From Chitinophaga pollutisoli (lineage in GTDB: Bacteria; Bacteroidota; Bacteroidia; Chitinophagales; Chitinophagaceae), in contig NZ_CP149822.1 in the NCBI RefSeq assembly GCF_038396755.1, positions 3,534,001-3,598,000 on the forward strand: a stretch of 64,000 bases of DNA, given 5' to 3'. The notes beneath the pieces are model-generated. The model had not been told where the DNA came from, made no database searches, and worked only from the letters and a program-made list of their open reading frames with translations. Positions 56,488 to 64,000 of the stretch are shown here, piece after piece (position 1 is the stretch's first letter; each line of letters opens with the position of its first letter). The translations under genes and the position numbers were made by a program.

Positions 56488-56516
56488 AAGCCGTTACTTT
56501 TCTGTGACGGCTTTTC
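56488..56516 (+). terminator. Hairpin terminator downstream of the AraC gene
   Basis: AAGCCGTTAC (56488-56497) pairs with GTGACGGCTT (56504-56513) with one G-U wobble, 6-nt loop and TTC following. It lies 245 bp after the AraC stop codon, so it could end a long 3' tail or a separate short transcript. Confidence 0.7.
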
Positions 56517-56900
56517 TTATTGCTCCGCGCCGTTCATGATAACCCGCCTTGTTCCCTCCGCCATTTGCGATTTCCGTTTTCGAGGACTATCTCCTCCATG
56601 TCCGGCATCTAAAATATTCGTTTCGGTGACTGCGAATTTGCTGCGGCGGATGTAGGATTTTCATTTATGCAATGCGGAGTCCTGACGATATTGCGGGGGG
56701 CGTTGTGGAAGGGTGCGGTAAAAATTCGACTCTCGTGTAATTTGATCTACAGCTGATGCGCCACGATCCGGAAATAATAATTGTTAAAATGACAGGATTG
56801 GCGGTTGGAGCGGGGTAGAGGGAGTTGGATGGCTGGAAAGGGGAATTAATTTGAACTTGAAGGAGATATGCTGCAGGACGGGCGTTTGGAGGAAAAGAAA

Positions 56901-56928
56901 AACCCCGCCCAAAAGAGCAGGGTCTGTC
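56901..56928 (-). terminator. Weak terminator of the PepSY-like gene
   Basis: On the minus strand, ACCCTGC and GCGGGGT form an imperfect stem followed by TTTTTCTTTTC. It lies 51 bp past the stop codon at 56979. Confidence 0.5.
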
Positions 56929-56978
56929 CTATTTATCCCTATACCTATGAAATACTTAATTATGTGTTGTGAGTACTA

Positions 56979-57446
56979 CTAATCAACAATAGTGCCAGCA
57001 TCGTTCAGTAGTACTGTTTTGGCAGCACCATTTTCATCGATGCTTACTTTGTAATAAGAGGCAACATCCGCTCTTTCGATTTTCCACCCTTCTTTAACAA
57101 CGGCAGACGGATATTTGTTCTTCAAAGTTTCCAAAACTGTTTCGGGTACGGCGCCATTGAGGTATTCGCTCCTGGTGGCCACCCATGTGCCTTCGGCATT
57201 ATACTCTACTGCGGTCTTGATGCCCTCCCTGTCGAAAGATGCGATCCAGTTGCCGCTGGCGGTCTTGGTCCAGGCGGCATCCGTAGTGCCCGCATATTGG
57301 GCGTTTTGTTCGAATGCAGCCTTTACAGGAGCCGGAGCTTCTACTTTCTTAGCTGTAGTCTTTGATTTTTTGGTGGATTTCTGTTGCGAAAACGCTATGC
57401 TGGAAGTGAAGATAGCAGCGCAAAGAAGTAACGTTACTCTTTTCAT
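56979..57446 (-). CDS. PepSY-like secreted protein
   Basis: 155 residues. A signal peptide (MKRVTLLLCAAIFTSSIAFS) is followed by a lysine-rich segment (KSTKKSKTTAKKVEAPAP) and one domain with WTKTASGNWIASFDREGIKT, VEYNAEGTWVATRSEYLNG, ETLKNKYPSAVVKEGWKIER and SYYKVSIDENGAAKTVLLND. This fits the PepSY-like (DUF2874) fold found in many Bacteroidota, usually in several copies, of unknown function. It ends after a predicted minus-strand terminator and is divergent from ileS. Confidence 0.82.
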   Translation of the reverse strand: MKRVTLLLCAAIFTSSIAFSQQKSTKKSKTTAKKVEAPAPVKAAFEQNAQYAGTTDAAWTKTASGNWIASFDREGIKTAVEYNAEGTWVATRSEYLNGAVPETVLETLKNKYPSAVVKEGWKIERADVASYYKVSIDENGAAKTVLLNDAGTIVD

Positions 57447-57673
57447 AAAAGATATGGTTTTTCTCTGTTATACGGTCTTCTCTTTCAGTACCAAAACCTT
57501 GCCAAAAACGCAAAGTAAGTACAGTTTATTGTAAATTACCCAATTTCGCCCGCATTTTTTTTAAAATCCATTATTTTTTATGAATGGCAGGCCCACAGGG
57601 AATCCTCCGGCTATTTTCGTAACTTCGCAGAATTTTAATTTTCTTTCATTAACAACCAGGTGGGGTATAGATT

Positions 57674-60600
57674 ATGTCCAGCAAATACCAGGAATATAAC
57701 CAGCTGAATTTACCGCAGATAGAACAGGAAATCAGGAAGGAATGGGAACAGCACCAGATCTTCGAAAAAAGCGTCTCCAACCGCGACGGCGCCATCCCCT
57801 TCGTATTCTATGAAGGCCCCCCCAGCGCCAACGGCCTCCCCGGTATCCACCACGTGATCTCCCGCGCCCTGAAAGACCTCGTATGCCGCTACAAAACCAT
57901 GAAAGGCTACCAGGTGAAACGCAAAAGCGGATGGGATACCCACGGCCTCCCCGTAGAACTCGGCGTCGAAAAAGCCCTCGGCATCACCAAGGAAGACATC
58001 GGGAAGAAAATCTCCATCGCCGAATACAACGAAACCTGCCGCAAGGAAGTACTGAAATATAAAGACCGCTGGGAAGACCTCACCCGTAAAATGGGCTATT
58101 GGGTCGACCTCCAGCGCCCCTACATCACTTTCGAAAACGATTACATCGAATCCCTCTGGTGGTGCATGCAGCAGCTCTATAAAAAAGGCCTGCTCTATAA
58201 AAGCGTCTCCATCCAGCCCTATTCCCCCGCCGCTGGCACCGGCCTCAGCTCCCATGAACTGAACCAGCCCGGCACCTATAAAGATGTGAAAGACACCACC
58301 GTCGTGGCCATGTTCAAAGCCATCGCCTCCGACAAATCCCAATTCCTCTTCGACGCCGCCGGCGCCGGGGAAGAAGTGTTTTTCCTCGCCTGGACCACCA
58401 CACCCTGGACCCTCCCGTCCAACCTCGGGCTCACCGTCGGCGAAAATATCGACTATCAACTCATCAAAACCTTCAACCCCTACACCCACCTCCCCGTGCA
58501 TGTAGTGGTGGCCAAAGATCTCGCCGGCAAATACTTCAAAGCCGATGGCGAAAACGGCGACTTCGCCGCCTGGAAGCCGGAAGATAAAATCATCCCCTGG
58601 ACCGTTGTAGCCAACTTCAAAGGCCGCCAACTCGAAAATATCCGGTACGAGCAACTGTTGCCTTTCGCGCAACCCGAAGAAGGAGACCCCTTCCGCGTTC
58701 TTCTCGGCGATTTCGTAACCACCGAAGACGGTACCGGAATCGTACACACCGCACCCGCATTCGGTGCGGACGATAACCGCGTCGGTAAAAAATACGGCAT
58801 CGGCATCCTCACGCTGGTCGACCGCCAGGGCAAATTCACCGACAGCGTCGGCGAATTCTCCGGCCGCTACGTGAAAAACTACAAGAACGAAACGGATTAT
58901 AAAGATGTCGACGTAGACATCGCCGTAAAACTCAAGAAAGAAAACCGCGCCTTTCGCGTCGAAAAATACGAACACACCTATCCCCATTGCTGGCGGACCG
59001 ACAAACCGGTGCTGTACTACCCGCTGGACGCGTGGTTTATCCGCACCACCGCGCTGAAAGACCGCATGGTGGAGCTGAACAAGACCATCCAGTGGAAGCC
59101 CGCCGCTACCGGCACCGGCCGTTTCGGCCAGTGGCTGGAGAACATGGTGGACTGGAACCTGAGCCGCAGCCGTTACTGGGGCACGCCGCTGCCGATCTGG
59201 CGGACCGAAGACGGGTCCGAGGAAATCTGTATTGGCTCCATCGCGGAGCTGAACGAAGGTATCCGCAAAGCCAATGAAGTGCTGGGCGGCGATGTGAATA
59301 AGGCATACCTGCACGATGGCATCCTGGACCTGCATAAGCCTTATGTGGATGAGATCATCCTCGTGAGCCCTACCGGCAAGCCTATGCGCCGCGAGCCCGA
59401 CCTGGTGGACGTATGGTTCGATTCGGGCGCGATGCCTTATGCGCAGTGGCATTATCCATTTGAGAACAAAGAGAATATCGATAAGGGGCAGGCTTTCCCG
59501 GCGGATTTTATCGCTGAAGGCGTGGACCAGACGCGCGGGTGGTTTTACACCCTTCATGCGCTGGGCGTGATGCTGTTTGATAATGTGGCGTATAAGACAG
59601 TGGTTTCCAATGGTTTGGTGCTGGATAAAGACGGCAATAAGATGAGCAAGCGCCTGGGTAATGTGGTGGATCCGTTCCAGACCATCGACCAATATGGCGC
59701 AGATGCCACCCGATGGTACATGATTACCAATGCATCGCCGTGGGACAATATGAAATTCAATGTGGAGGGTATCAAGGAAGTGCAGCGCAAGCTGTTCGGT
59801 ACCCTGTACAATACTTATAACTTCTTCGCGATGTACGCCAACCTCGACGGTTTCCGGTTCCAGGAAAAGTATATCCCGTTGGAGGAGCGCCCCGAGATCG
59901 ACCGTTGGATCATTTCGGTGTTGAACTCGCTGGTGAAGCAGGTGACGGGTAATATGGACGAATATGAGCCCACCCAGGCGGGCCGTGCGGTGCAGGAATT
60001 CGTGGACGAGCATTTAAGTAACTGGTATGTAAGGCTTTGCCGCCGCCGTTTCTGGAAAGGGGAGTATGGGCATGACAAGATCAGCGCTTTCCAGACGCTG
60101 TATGAGTGCCTGGAAAAGGTGTCGCAGCTGATGGCGCCGGTTTCTCCGTTCTTCTCCGACTGGCTGTACCGTAATTTGAACAGTGTCAGCGGTTTGCGTG
60201 CGGAAACGTCGGTACACCTCTCGACTTTCCCGGAAGTGAACGAAGGGGCGGTGGATACGGAACTGGAGGAAAGGATGCAACTGGCGCAGGATATTTCGTC
60301 GCTGGTGCTGAGCCTGCGGAAAAAGACCAACATAAAGGTGCGGCAGCCGTTGCAGAAAATCCTCATTCCGGTTACGGACCCCCATATGCGGGATCAGATT
60401 ACCCTTGTTGAGCACCTGATAAAAAGTGAAGTGAATGTAAAAACAATTGAGTATCTTACGGAAACGGAAGGGTTTATCAAGAAAAAGATTAAGCCGAACT
60501 TCAAGTCCCTGGGTACCAGGATGGGGGCGAAAATGAAGGCTGTGGCGGCCGCGATTGGCGGGATGACGCAGCACGACATCGCAACATTGGAGAAGTCCGG

Positions 60601-61002
60601 GGAATTTGGCTTGACAATTGATAATGAACCTGTTCTGATTGTTTTGACAGATGTTGACATTATTTCGGAAGATATTCCGGGCTGGACAGTAGCCAATAAA
60701 GGTATGTTAACCGTGGCCCTGGATATAACCATTTCACCTGAATTATTGGACGAGGGCAATGCAAGAGAGCTGGTGAACCGCATTCAGAAGATACGGAAGG
60801 ACAGTGGTTTTGACTTAACTGACCGTATCGCCGTGAAAGTACCGGACGTTCCGTCCCTGAAATCGGCGTTAATGAACTTTAATGACTATATTTGCACGGA
60901 AATTTTGGCAGATAGCCTGGAAATAGTGCCGCAATTGCAGGAAGGAACGGAGGTAGAAGTTAACGAATTTAAATTCAACGTATTAGTTAACAAAAAAGCT
61001 AA
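57674..61002 (+). CDS. ileS: Isoleucine--tRNA ligase (type 2)
   Basis: Charges tRNA(Ile). The synthetase portion is about 1108 residues, typical for the eukaryote-like type-2 enzyme. Key regions: the HIGH equivalent NGLPGIHHVISRALKD (about residue 55), the editing domain with FFLAWTTTPWTLPSNLGLTV (about 235), the KMSKS loop GNKMSKRLGNVVDP (about 660), and a C-terminal domain ending VNEFKFNVLVNKK. In this sequence the frame does not stop but runs on into the DksA-like gene. The A6 run at 60992-60997 is the critical spot: one extra A would create a TAA at 61000-61002 in this frame. See findings. Confidence 0.95.
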
Positions 61003-61006
61003 TCCC

Positions 61007-62101
61007 ATGGCAACAAAGAAGAAGGTTGCTGGTAAGACTACTCAGAAGGCGGCTCCTGCGAAGAAAGCGGTAGCGAAGAAAGCGGTAGCGAAGAAAGCGG
61101 CAGCGCCGAAGAAGGCAGCGGCCAAGGCAGCGCCCGCCAAGAAGAAGCCGGTTGCTGCACCTAAGAAAGCGGCAGCGAAGAAGCCCGCGGCTAAAGTTGT
61201 AAAACCCGCTCCGAAGAAAGCAGCAGCCAAGAAACCAGCAGTGAAGGCAACCTCTTCCAAGAAAGCCGTACCGGCGAAAAAGCCGGCTGCAATTGCAAAA
61301 AAAGCGGCGGCTCCCGTGAAGAAGACGGCTGTTAAGGCAGCCCCTGTCGCGAAGAAGCCCGCTGTGGTGGCGAAAGCTCCCGTAAAAAAATCGGTGAAGG
61401 CCGTAACTGTGAAAGCGGTGCCGGTACCCGCACCCAAAACCAAGAAAGCGCCGGCGGCCAAAACCCCGGTGGCGCAGAATGGGCCGATTATTGCTAAACC
61501 CGTAGAAAAAGTAGATATAATGGCAAAGAGCAAACAGGAAAAATCAGAAAAAGAGCCGGTTAAAAAGGCCAAAGCAGAAGAACCTGTGAAACGGGTTGCT
61601 GAGAAACCTGCAGGAAAAACAAGTTCCCGCTCCGCTGGAAGCTCCCGTTCTTCCTCCGCCAAACCGGTGGCATATGTGCCGGAATTCACCAAATCGGTGC
61701 TCGATCAACCCGAGGCCCCGACTGGTCCGATATATCGCTACAGCGATCCCGAGTTGCAGGAATTCAAGGAAATCATCCTCAAGAAACTGGAAGCCGCCAA
61801 GAAAGAACTGGTGTTCCTCCAGGGCCTTATCACCCGGAAAGACGAAGCCGGCACCGATGATACCGAAAACAAATACATGAGCATGGAAGATGGCTCCGGT
61901 TCCCAGGAACGCGAGCAGCTTAACCAGATGGCCAGCCGACAGATTCAGTTTATCGACCACCTCGAGAAAGCACTCGTGCGTATCGAAAACAAAACTTACG
62001 GCATCTGCCGCGAAACCGGCAAGCTCATCGAAAAAGCCCGCCTGAAAGCAGTGCCGCACGCGACCCTCAGCATCGAAGCGAAACTCGCCAAAAGCAAATA
62101 A
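61007..62101 (+). CDS. DksA/TraR-like protein with a long lysine/alanine-rich N-terminal tail
   Basis: 364 residues if translated from the ATG at 61007 (MATKKKVAGKTTQKAAPAKK). Residues about 1-170 are a histone-H1-like low-complexity tail of KKAAAPKK-type repeats, expected to bind DNA or RNA. A linker with RSAGSSRSSS follows, then a DksA/TraR coiled coil (QEFKEIILKKLEAAKKELVF) and the zinc-finger region reduced to one cysteine (GICRETGKLIEKARLKAVPH), as in Bacteroidota relatives. It may tune RNA polymerase or compact DNA. In this sequence the frame is continuous with ileS; an internal ATG at 61520 is another possible start. Confidence 0.85.
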   Translation: MATKKKVAGKTTQKAAPAKKAVAKKAVAKKAAAPKKAAAKAAPAKKKPVAAPKKAAAKKPAAKVVKPAPKKAAAKKPAVKATSSKKAVPAKKPAAIAKKAAAPVKKTAVKAAPVAKKPAVVAKAPVKKSVKAVTVKAVPVPAPKTKKAPAAKTPVAQNGPIIAKPVEKVDIMAKSKQEKSEKEPVKKAKAEEPVKRVAEKPAGKTSSRSAGSSRSSSAKPVAYVPEFTKSVLDQPEAPTGPIYRYSDPELQEFKEIILKKLEAAKKELVFLQGLITRKDEAGTDDTENKYMSMEDGSGSQEREQLNQMASRQIQFIDHLEKALVRIENKTYGICRETGKLIEKARLKAVPHATLSIEAKLAKSK

Positions 62102-62123
62102 CCGTCAAGCCGAAAATATTGGG

Positions 62124-62150
62124 AAGGCCGTCCGCATGGACGGCCTTTTT
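62124..62150 (+). terminator. Terminator after the DksA-like gene
   Basis: AAGGCCGTCC (62124-62133) and GGACGGCCTT (62138-62147) form a perfect 10-bp stem with a GCAT loop, followed by TTTT. Confidence 0.93.
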
Positions 62151-62367
62151 TAATGCCGCTGCAAATTCGAAGCAGCGACAAACAACCAAAACACTATTTT
62201 ACTTCCCAGCGATGCAATTGGCACCACTTCAGCGCCATACCTGCAATTCGCCGATTACCTAACTTCCCGTTCCACGCTGAACCCGTATGTAATTTCGTTC
62301 CCGACGGTTATCATTTTGATGGAGAATTTCCACAGTTAACAGGCTCATTTTCTTAAATCGCAATGCG
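62151..62367. other. Non-coding lead-in to the repeat array
   Basis: 217 bp without gene, promoter match or hairpin that I can support. It separates the ileS-dksA terminator from the first hairpin of the array. Confidence 0.5.
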
Positions 62368-63102
62368 AACTATTAAGTAAAACTTAATAGTTCAAAACGC
62401 ATGTCCGTACTCATATCTACGATTCACAAGATTTTACACTATTGATAACGTTTCCATTTGCTCGTGCAATCATCAAGGAATACTGATAAGTTCAGATTTA
62501 TTAATCCTTCATTGTGGCAATGATTAGTGGTCAAATCACCCAACAGTGGGCACATTGCTTTGCGTCGCAACTGTCAAGGATTCCTTGACAGTTCATTTTC
62601 TACAACCTGAATGCACAGCGATGTTCTGTAGCCGCGTCCTCAATCCGGCTATCGAATTGACATTACGTCGCAACTGTCAAGGTATGCTTGACAGTTCAAT
62701 TTCCGCAATCCGAATGCACAGCGATGTTCACTTGCCGAATCTTTAACCCGGCTATCAATTGACATTATATCGCAACTAGTAAGGAATACTTGACAGTTCA
62801 TTTTCTACAACCGAATGCACAGCGATGTTCAGTAGCCGAATCTTCAACCCGGCTATCAGATGACATTAAATCGCAACTATCAAGGAGTACTTGATAGTTC
62901 AATTTCTATAACCGAATGAACAGCGATGTTCAGCAGCCGCATCCTCAATCGGCTATCGAATTGACATTACGTCGCAACTATCAAGGAATACTTGATAGTT
63001 CATTTCCTATAACTCGTTTGAACATCATGTTCAAGTGCAACATTGTCAATCCGGCTATTGTATTGACATTACGTCACAACTATCAAGGAATACTTGTTAG
63101 TT
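62368..63102. repeat. Array of eight ~101-bp units, each starting with a 25-nt hairpin
   Basis: Hairpins begin at 62368, 62468 (degenerate), 62569, 62672, 62774, 62875, 62976 and 63078, so the steps are 100, 101, 103, 102, 101, 101 and 102 bases. Each hairpin is 25 nt: left arm of the AACTnTnAAG type, a 5-nt loop region, right arm ending in AGTT. The conserved remainder of a unit contains ACAGCGATGTTC, a TAGCCG...CGGCTA inverted repeat and GAATTGACATTACGTCGC. Units 3 to 7 are most alike; the first two share only the hairpin. Short open readings (62546-62746, 62916-63182) cross the units, but their repeated peptides only reflect a period near 102 bases. Nothing resembling Cas genes, a transposase or a reverse transcriptase is nearby. 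Confidence 0.9.
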
Positions 63103-63376
63103 CACTTATGCCCCCATTCCGGGAGGATTGTGTGATTGCATTCACCTATACGCCATGCCGCACTATTATCAGGGATTCCTGAGCATGCTATTTGAAGTAC
63201 TATCCGATAGCAAAGTTTGACTCCTGTTTTTTCCATCGGCTTAATCATGTTTCATTTCTCCAACTATCCTGTAGGCTTACCAGTTGAATGGAAATAGTGA
63301 AACATTCAGTCAACAAGCATTTGGCACTAATATAACAGAGCAGCACACACATAGGGTATACATTACGGAAAGAATC
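63103..63376. other. Region between the repeat array and the terminal hairpins
   Basis: 274 bp with no gene. A short hairpin TCAGG (63169-63173) with CCTGA (63178-63182) lies about 90 bp after the last array hairpin and may be a decayed ninth unit. Confidence 0.45.
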
Positions 63377-63408
63377 AAAAGGGCCATCCAAAAGAACGGC
63401 CCTTCTTT
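63377..63408. terminator. Terminator-like hairpin
   Basis: AAGGGCC (63379-63385) pairs with GGCCCTT (63398-63404), flanked by AAAA on the left and CTTT on the right. No gene ends here, so it could close a transcript from the repeat array. Confidence 0.6.
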
Positions 63409-63468
63409 CATGTTTCTATAAATCCCGGCATGTGATGCCTTTAAAGAACGTTGGCTGGTTATGAATTT

Positions 63469-63490
63469 GAGGCCGCGAGAACACGGCCTC
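63469..63490. repeat. Short GC hairpin without T run
   Basis: GAGGCCG (63469-63475) pairs with CGGCCTC (63484-63490), 8-nt loop. No obvious role. Confidence 0.5.
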
Positions 63491-63588
63491 CCAAAGCATA
63501 ATCCCATGTAATGAATGATGATAAGGTATCATCAAAATCAACAAAGCGAAGCTAAGCCGTATAAAAAATGTAACCTGAGAAAAAGGGT

Positions 63589-63632
63589 GAGAATATCTCG
63601 GTGCTAGAAGAGAATATCTCCGAAATCCGGAG
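63589..63632. promoter_or_regulatory. Paired palindromes resembling the XRE upstream site
   Basis: The 11-bp palindrome GAGAATATCTC occurs at 63589-63599 and at 63610-63620, spaced 21 bp apart, and overlaps CTCCG (63618-63622) with CGGAG (63628-63632). CTAGAAGAGAA between them matches TTAGAAGAGAA in the site at 31756-31802. Confidence 0.5.
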
Positions 63633-63640
63633 AAATAAAA

Positions 63641-63670
63641 AAAGCTCCTTCGTTATTTCGAAGGAGCTTT
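63641..63670 (-). terminator. Terminator of the partial gene at the window end
   Basis: AAAGCTCCTTCG (63641-63652) and CGAAGGAGCTTT (63659-63670) form a perfect 12-bp stem; on the minus strand a T run follows. Confidence 0.92.
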
Positions 63671-63696
63671 CGGTATATATACCATAAATGCTTTGA

Positions 63697-64000
63697 CTAC
63701 GCGGGTTTCAGCGATTTCTTGTCGCAATCGTCGGAACTCCGGAATGCTTTGCTCACCTGCCGCGCCGCGAGATATACAAGTCCCGCCGTTGCAATAGCAG
63801 CCAATCCCCCCAACCCGATATTCACCGCCTGACTCTTCGTTGGCCAACGCTTGCGCACCTTCTCCGGACTCGCCTGCGCAATGTCAAGCAAAGGCGCCAT
63901 GCAGTTGTCTTCAATCACCTTGTCGGACACCGTGGCCGCCTCCACATATTGGGGATGGTACGCCACGCCAATGCCCGCGTCCTGCAGAAGCTCCGCGTCC
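63697..64000 (-). CDS. C-terminal part of an unidentified protein with one membrane segment
   Basis: The minus-strand frame is open to the window edge, so only the last 100 residues are seen. They read DAELLQDAGIGVAYHPQYVE, ATVSDKVIEDNCMAPLLDIA, a charged linker, one membrane helix NIGLGGLAAIATAGLVYLAA and a polar tail ending KSLKPA. The first part is reminiscent of the end of a HAD-type phosphatase (D..L...AG.GVAY.P), but the fragment is too short to assign. A terminator follows the stop codon at 63697. Confidence 0.6.
   Translation of the reverse strand, partial: DAELLQDAGIGVAYHPQYVEAATVSDKVIEDNCMAPLLDIAQASPEKVRKRWPTKSQAVNIGLGGLAAIATAGLVYLAARQVSKAFRSSDDCDKKSLKPA

Larger units (their letters stand above)
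56244..56978. other. Intergenic region with two hairpins
   Basis: 735 bp without a supported gene. It holds a good hairpin terminator at 56488-56515 and a weak one near 56901, and a string CATAAGCTTCC...ATCAGAT at 56348-56366 that resembles the ATAAGCTTCC repeats after glyS. The rest shows no clear promoter or structure to me. Confidence 0.5.

Noticed and set aside
57710..60013. A 767-codon open frame antisense to ileS
   Set aside because: It exists because the coding strand uses few codons that create stops on the other strand; composition is Phe/Val/His-rich nonsense and no family is recognisable. The same applies to long antisense frames at 51339-53393, 33054-34604 and 37094-38431.
62368..63102. 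CRISPR array
   Set aside because: The stretches between the 25-nt hairpins are themselves conserved and about 76 nt long, and there are no cas genes.
62546..63182. Short open frames across the repeat array with a recurring peptide (IELTLRRNYQGILDSS)
   Set aside because: The peptide repeats because the units are near 102 bases, a multiple of three. Unit lengths of 100 to 103 break the frame elsewhere, and arm changes preserve pairing and not the amino acids.

Overview
The window looks like chromosomal DNA from a Bacteroidota member, most likely Chitinophagaceae and close to Chitinophaga. The grounds are a SusC/SusD outer-membrane pair plus the tail of a second SusD, almost no Shine-Dalgarno sequences, promoter elements of the Bacteroidota type (TTG, about 20 bp, TAnnTTTG), a type-2 (eukaryote-like) IleS, a DUF5686 protein, a Bacteroidota-style Bat operon and several lipoproteins. 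I saw no phage, transposase, CRISPR array, rRNA or tRNA gene.

Layout. 1-5985: a truncated SusD, then a complete SusC/SusD pair, closed by a strong bidirectional terminator. 6005-16037: TlpA-like thioredoxin lipoprotein, gatB, aldehyde dehydrogenase, a small membrane protein, a double-PDZ protein, alaS and an M23 peptidase. 16133-24531: a frameshifted MerR gene, a secreted thioredoxin-fold protein, mscS with an amidohydrolase, prfA, a frameshifted DUF937-type gene, an OmpA lipoprotein, a class-III aminotransferase, gamma-carbonic anhydrase and two tiny paralogous lipoproteins. 24528-29431 (minus strand): MoxR, DUF58, a membrane protein, BatA and rsgA in one tight operon. 29691-36480: a conserved hypothetical, cyclophilin, gcvH-vanZ, an XRE regulator, a frameshifted DUF5686 gene, and a membrane protein, winged-helix regulator and dgkA operon. 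36536-44856: a very large secreted protein, an MBL hydrolase, a flippase, arfB, dtd, a MazG-like gene and glyS. 45087-57446: a flavin reductase, an 11-bp repeat cluster, mfd, a SIMPL protein, gyrB, an AsmA-like protein, an AraC regulator and a PepSY-like protein. 57674-62101: ileS and a DksA-like gene in one open frame. 62102-64000: a 1.6-kb non-coding region with a structured tandem-repeat array, then the 3' end of an unidentified gene.

Most genes are housekeeping (translation and tRNA charging: gatB, alaS, glyS, ileS, prfA, arfB, dtd, rsgA; DNA: mfd, gyrB) mixed with envelope genes. The strongest candidate for something undescribed is the array at 62368-63102: eight units of about 101 bp. 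Each unit starts with a 25-nt hairpin, and the hairpin stem shows compensatory base changes between units; the best-preserved units add two more hairpins. 

A second theme is reading-frame damage. Three genes are broken by apparent single-base losses (MerR at an A7 run, DUF937 near 21000, DUF5686 at a C6 run), and the ileS-dksA fusion can be explained by one missing A. Either these are consensus errors in the assembly, or the window holds several real lesions or slippage sites.
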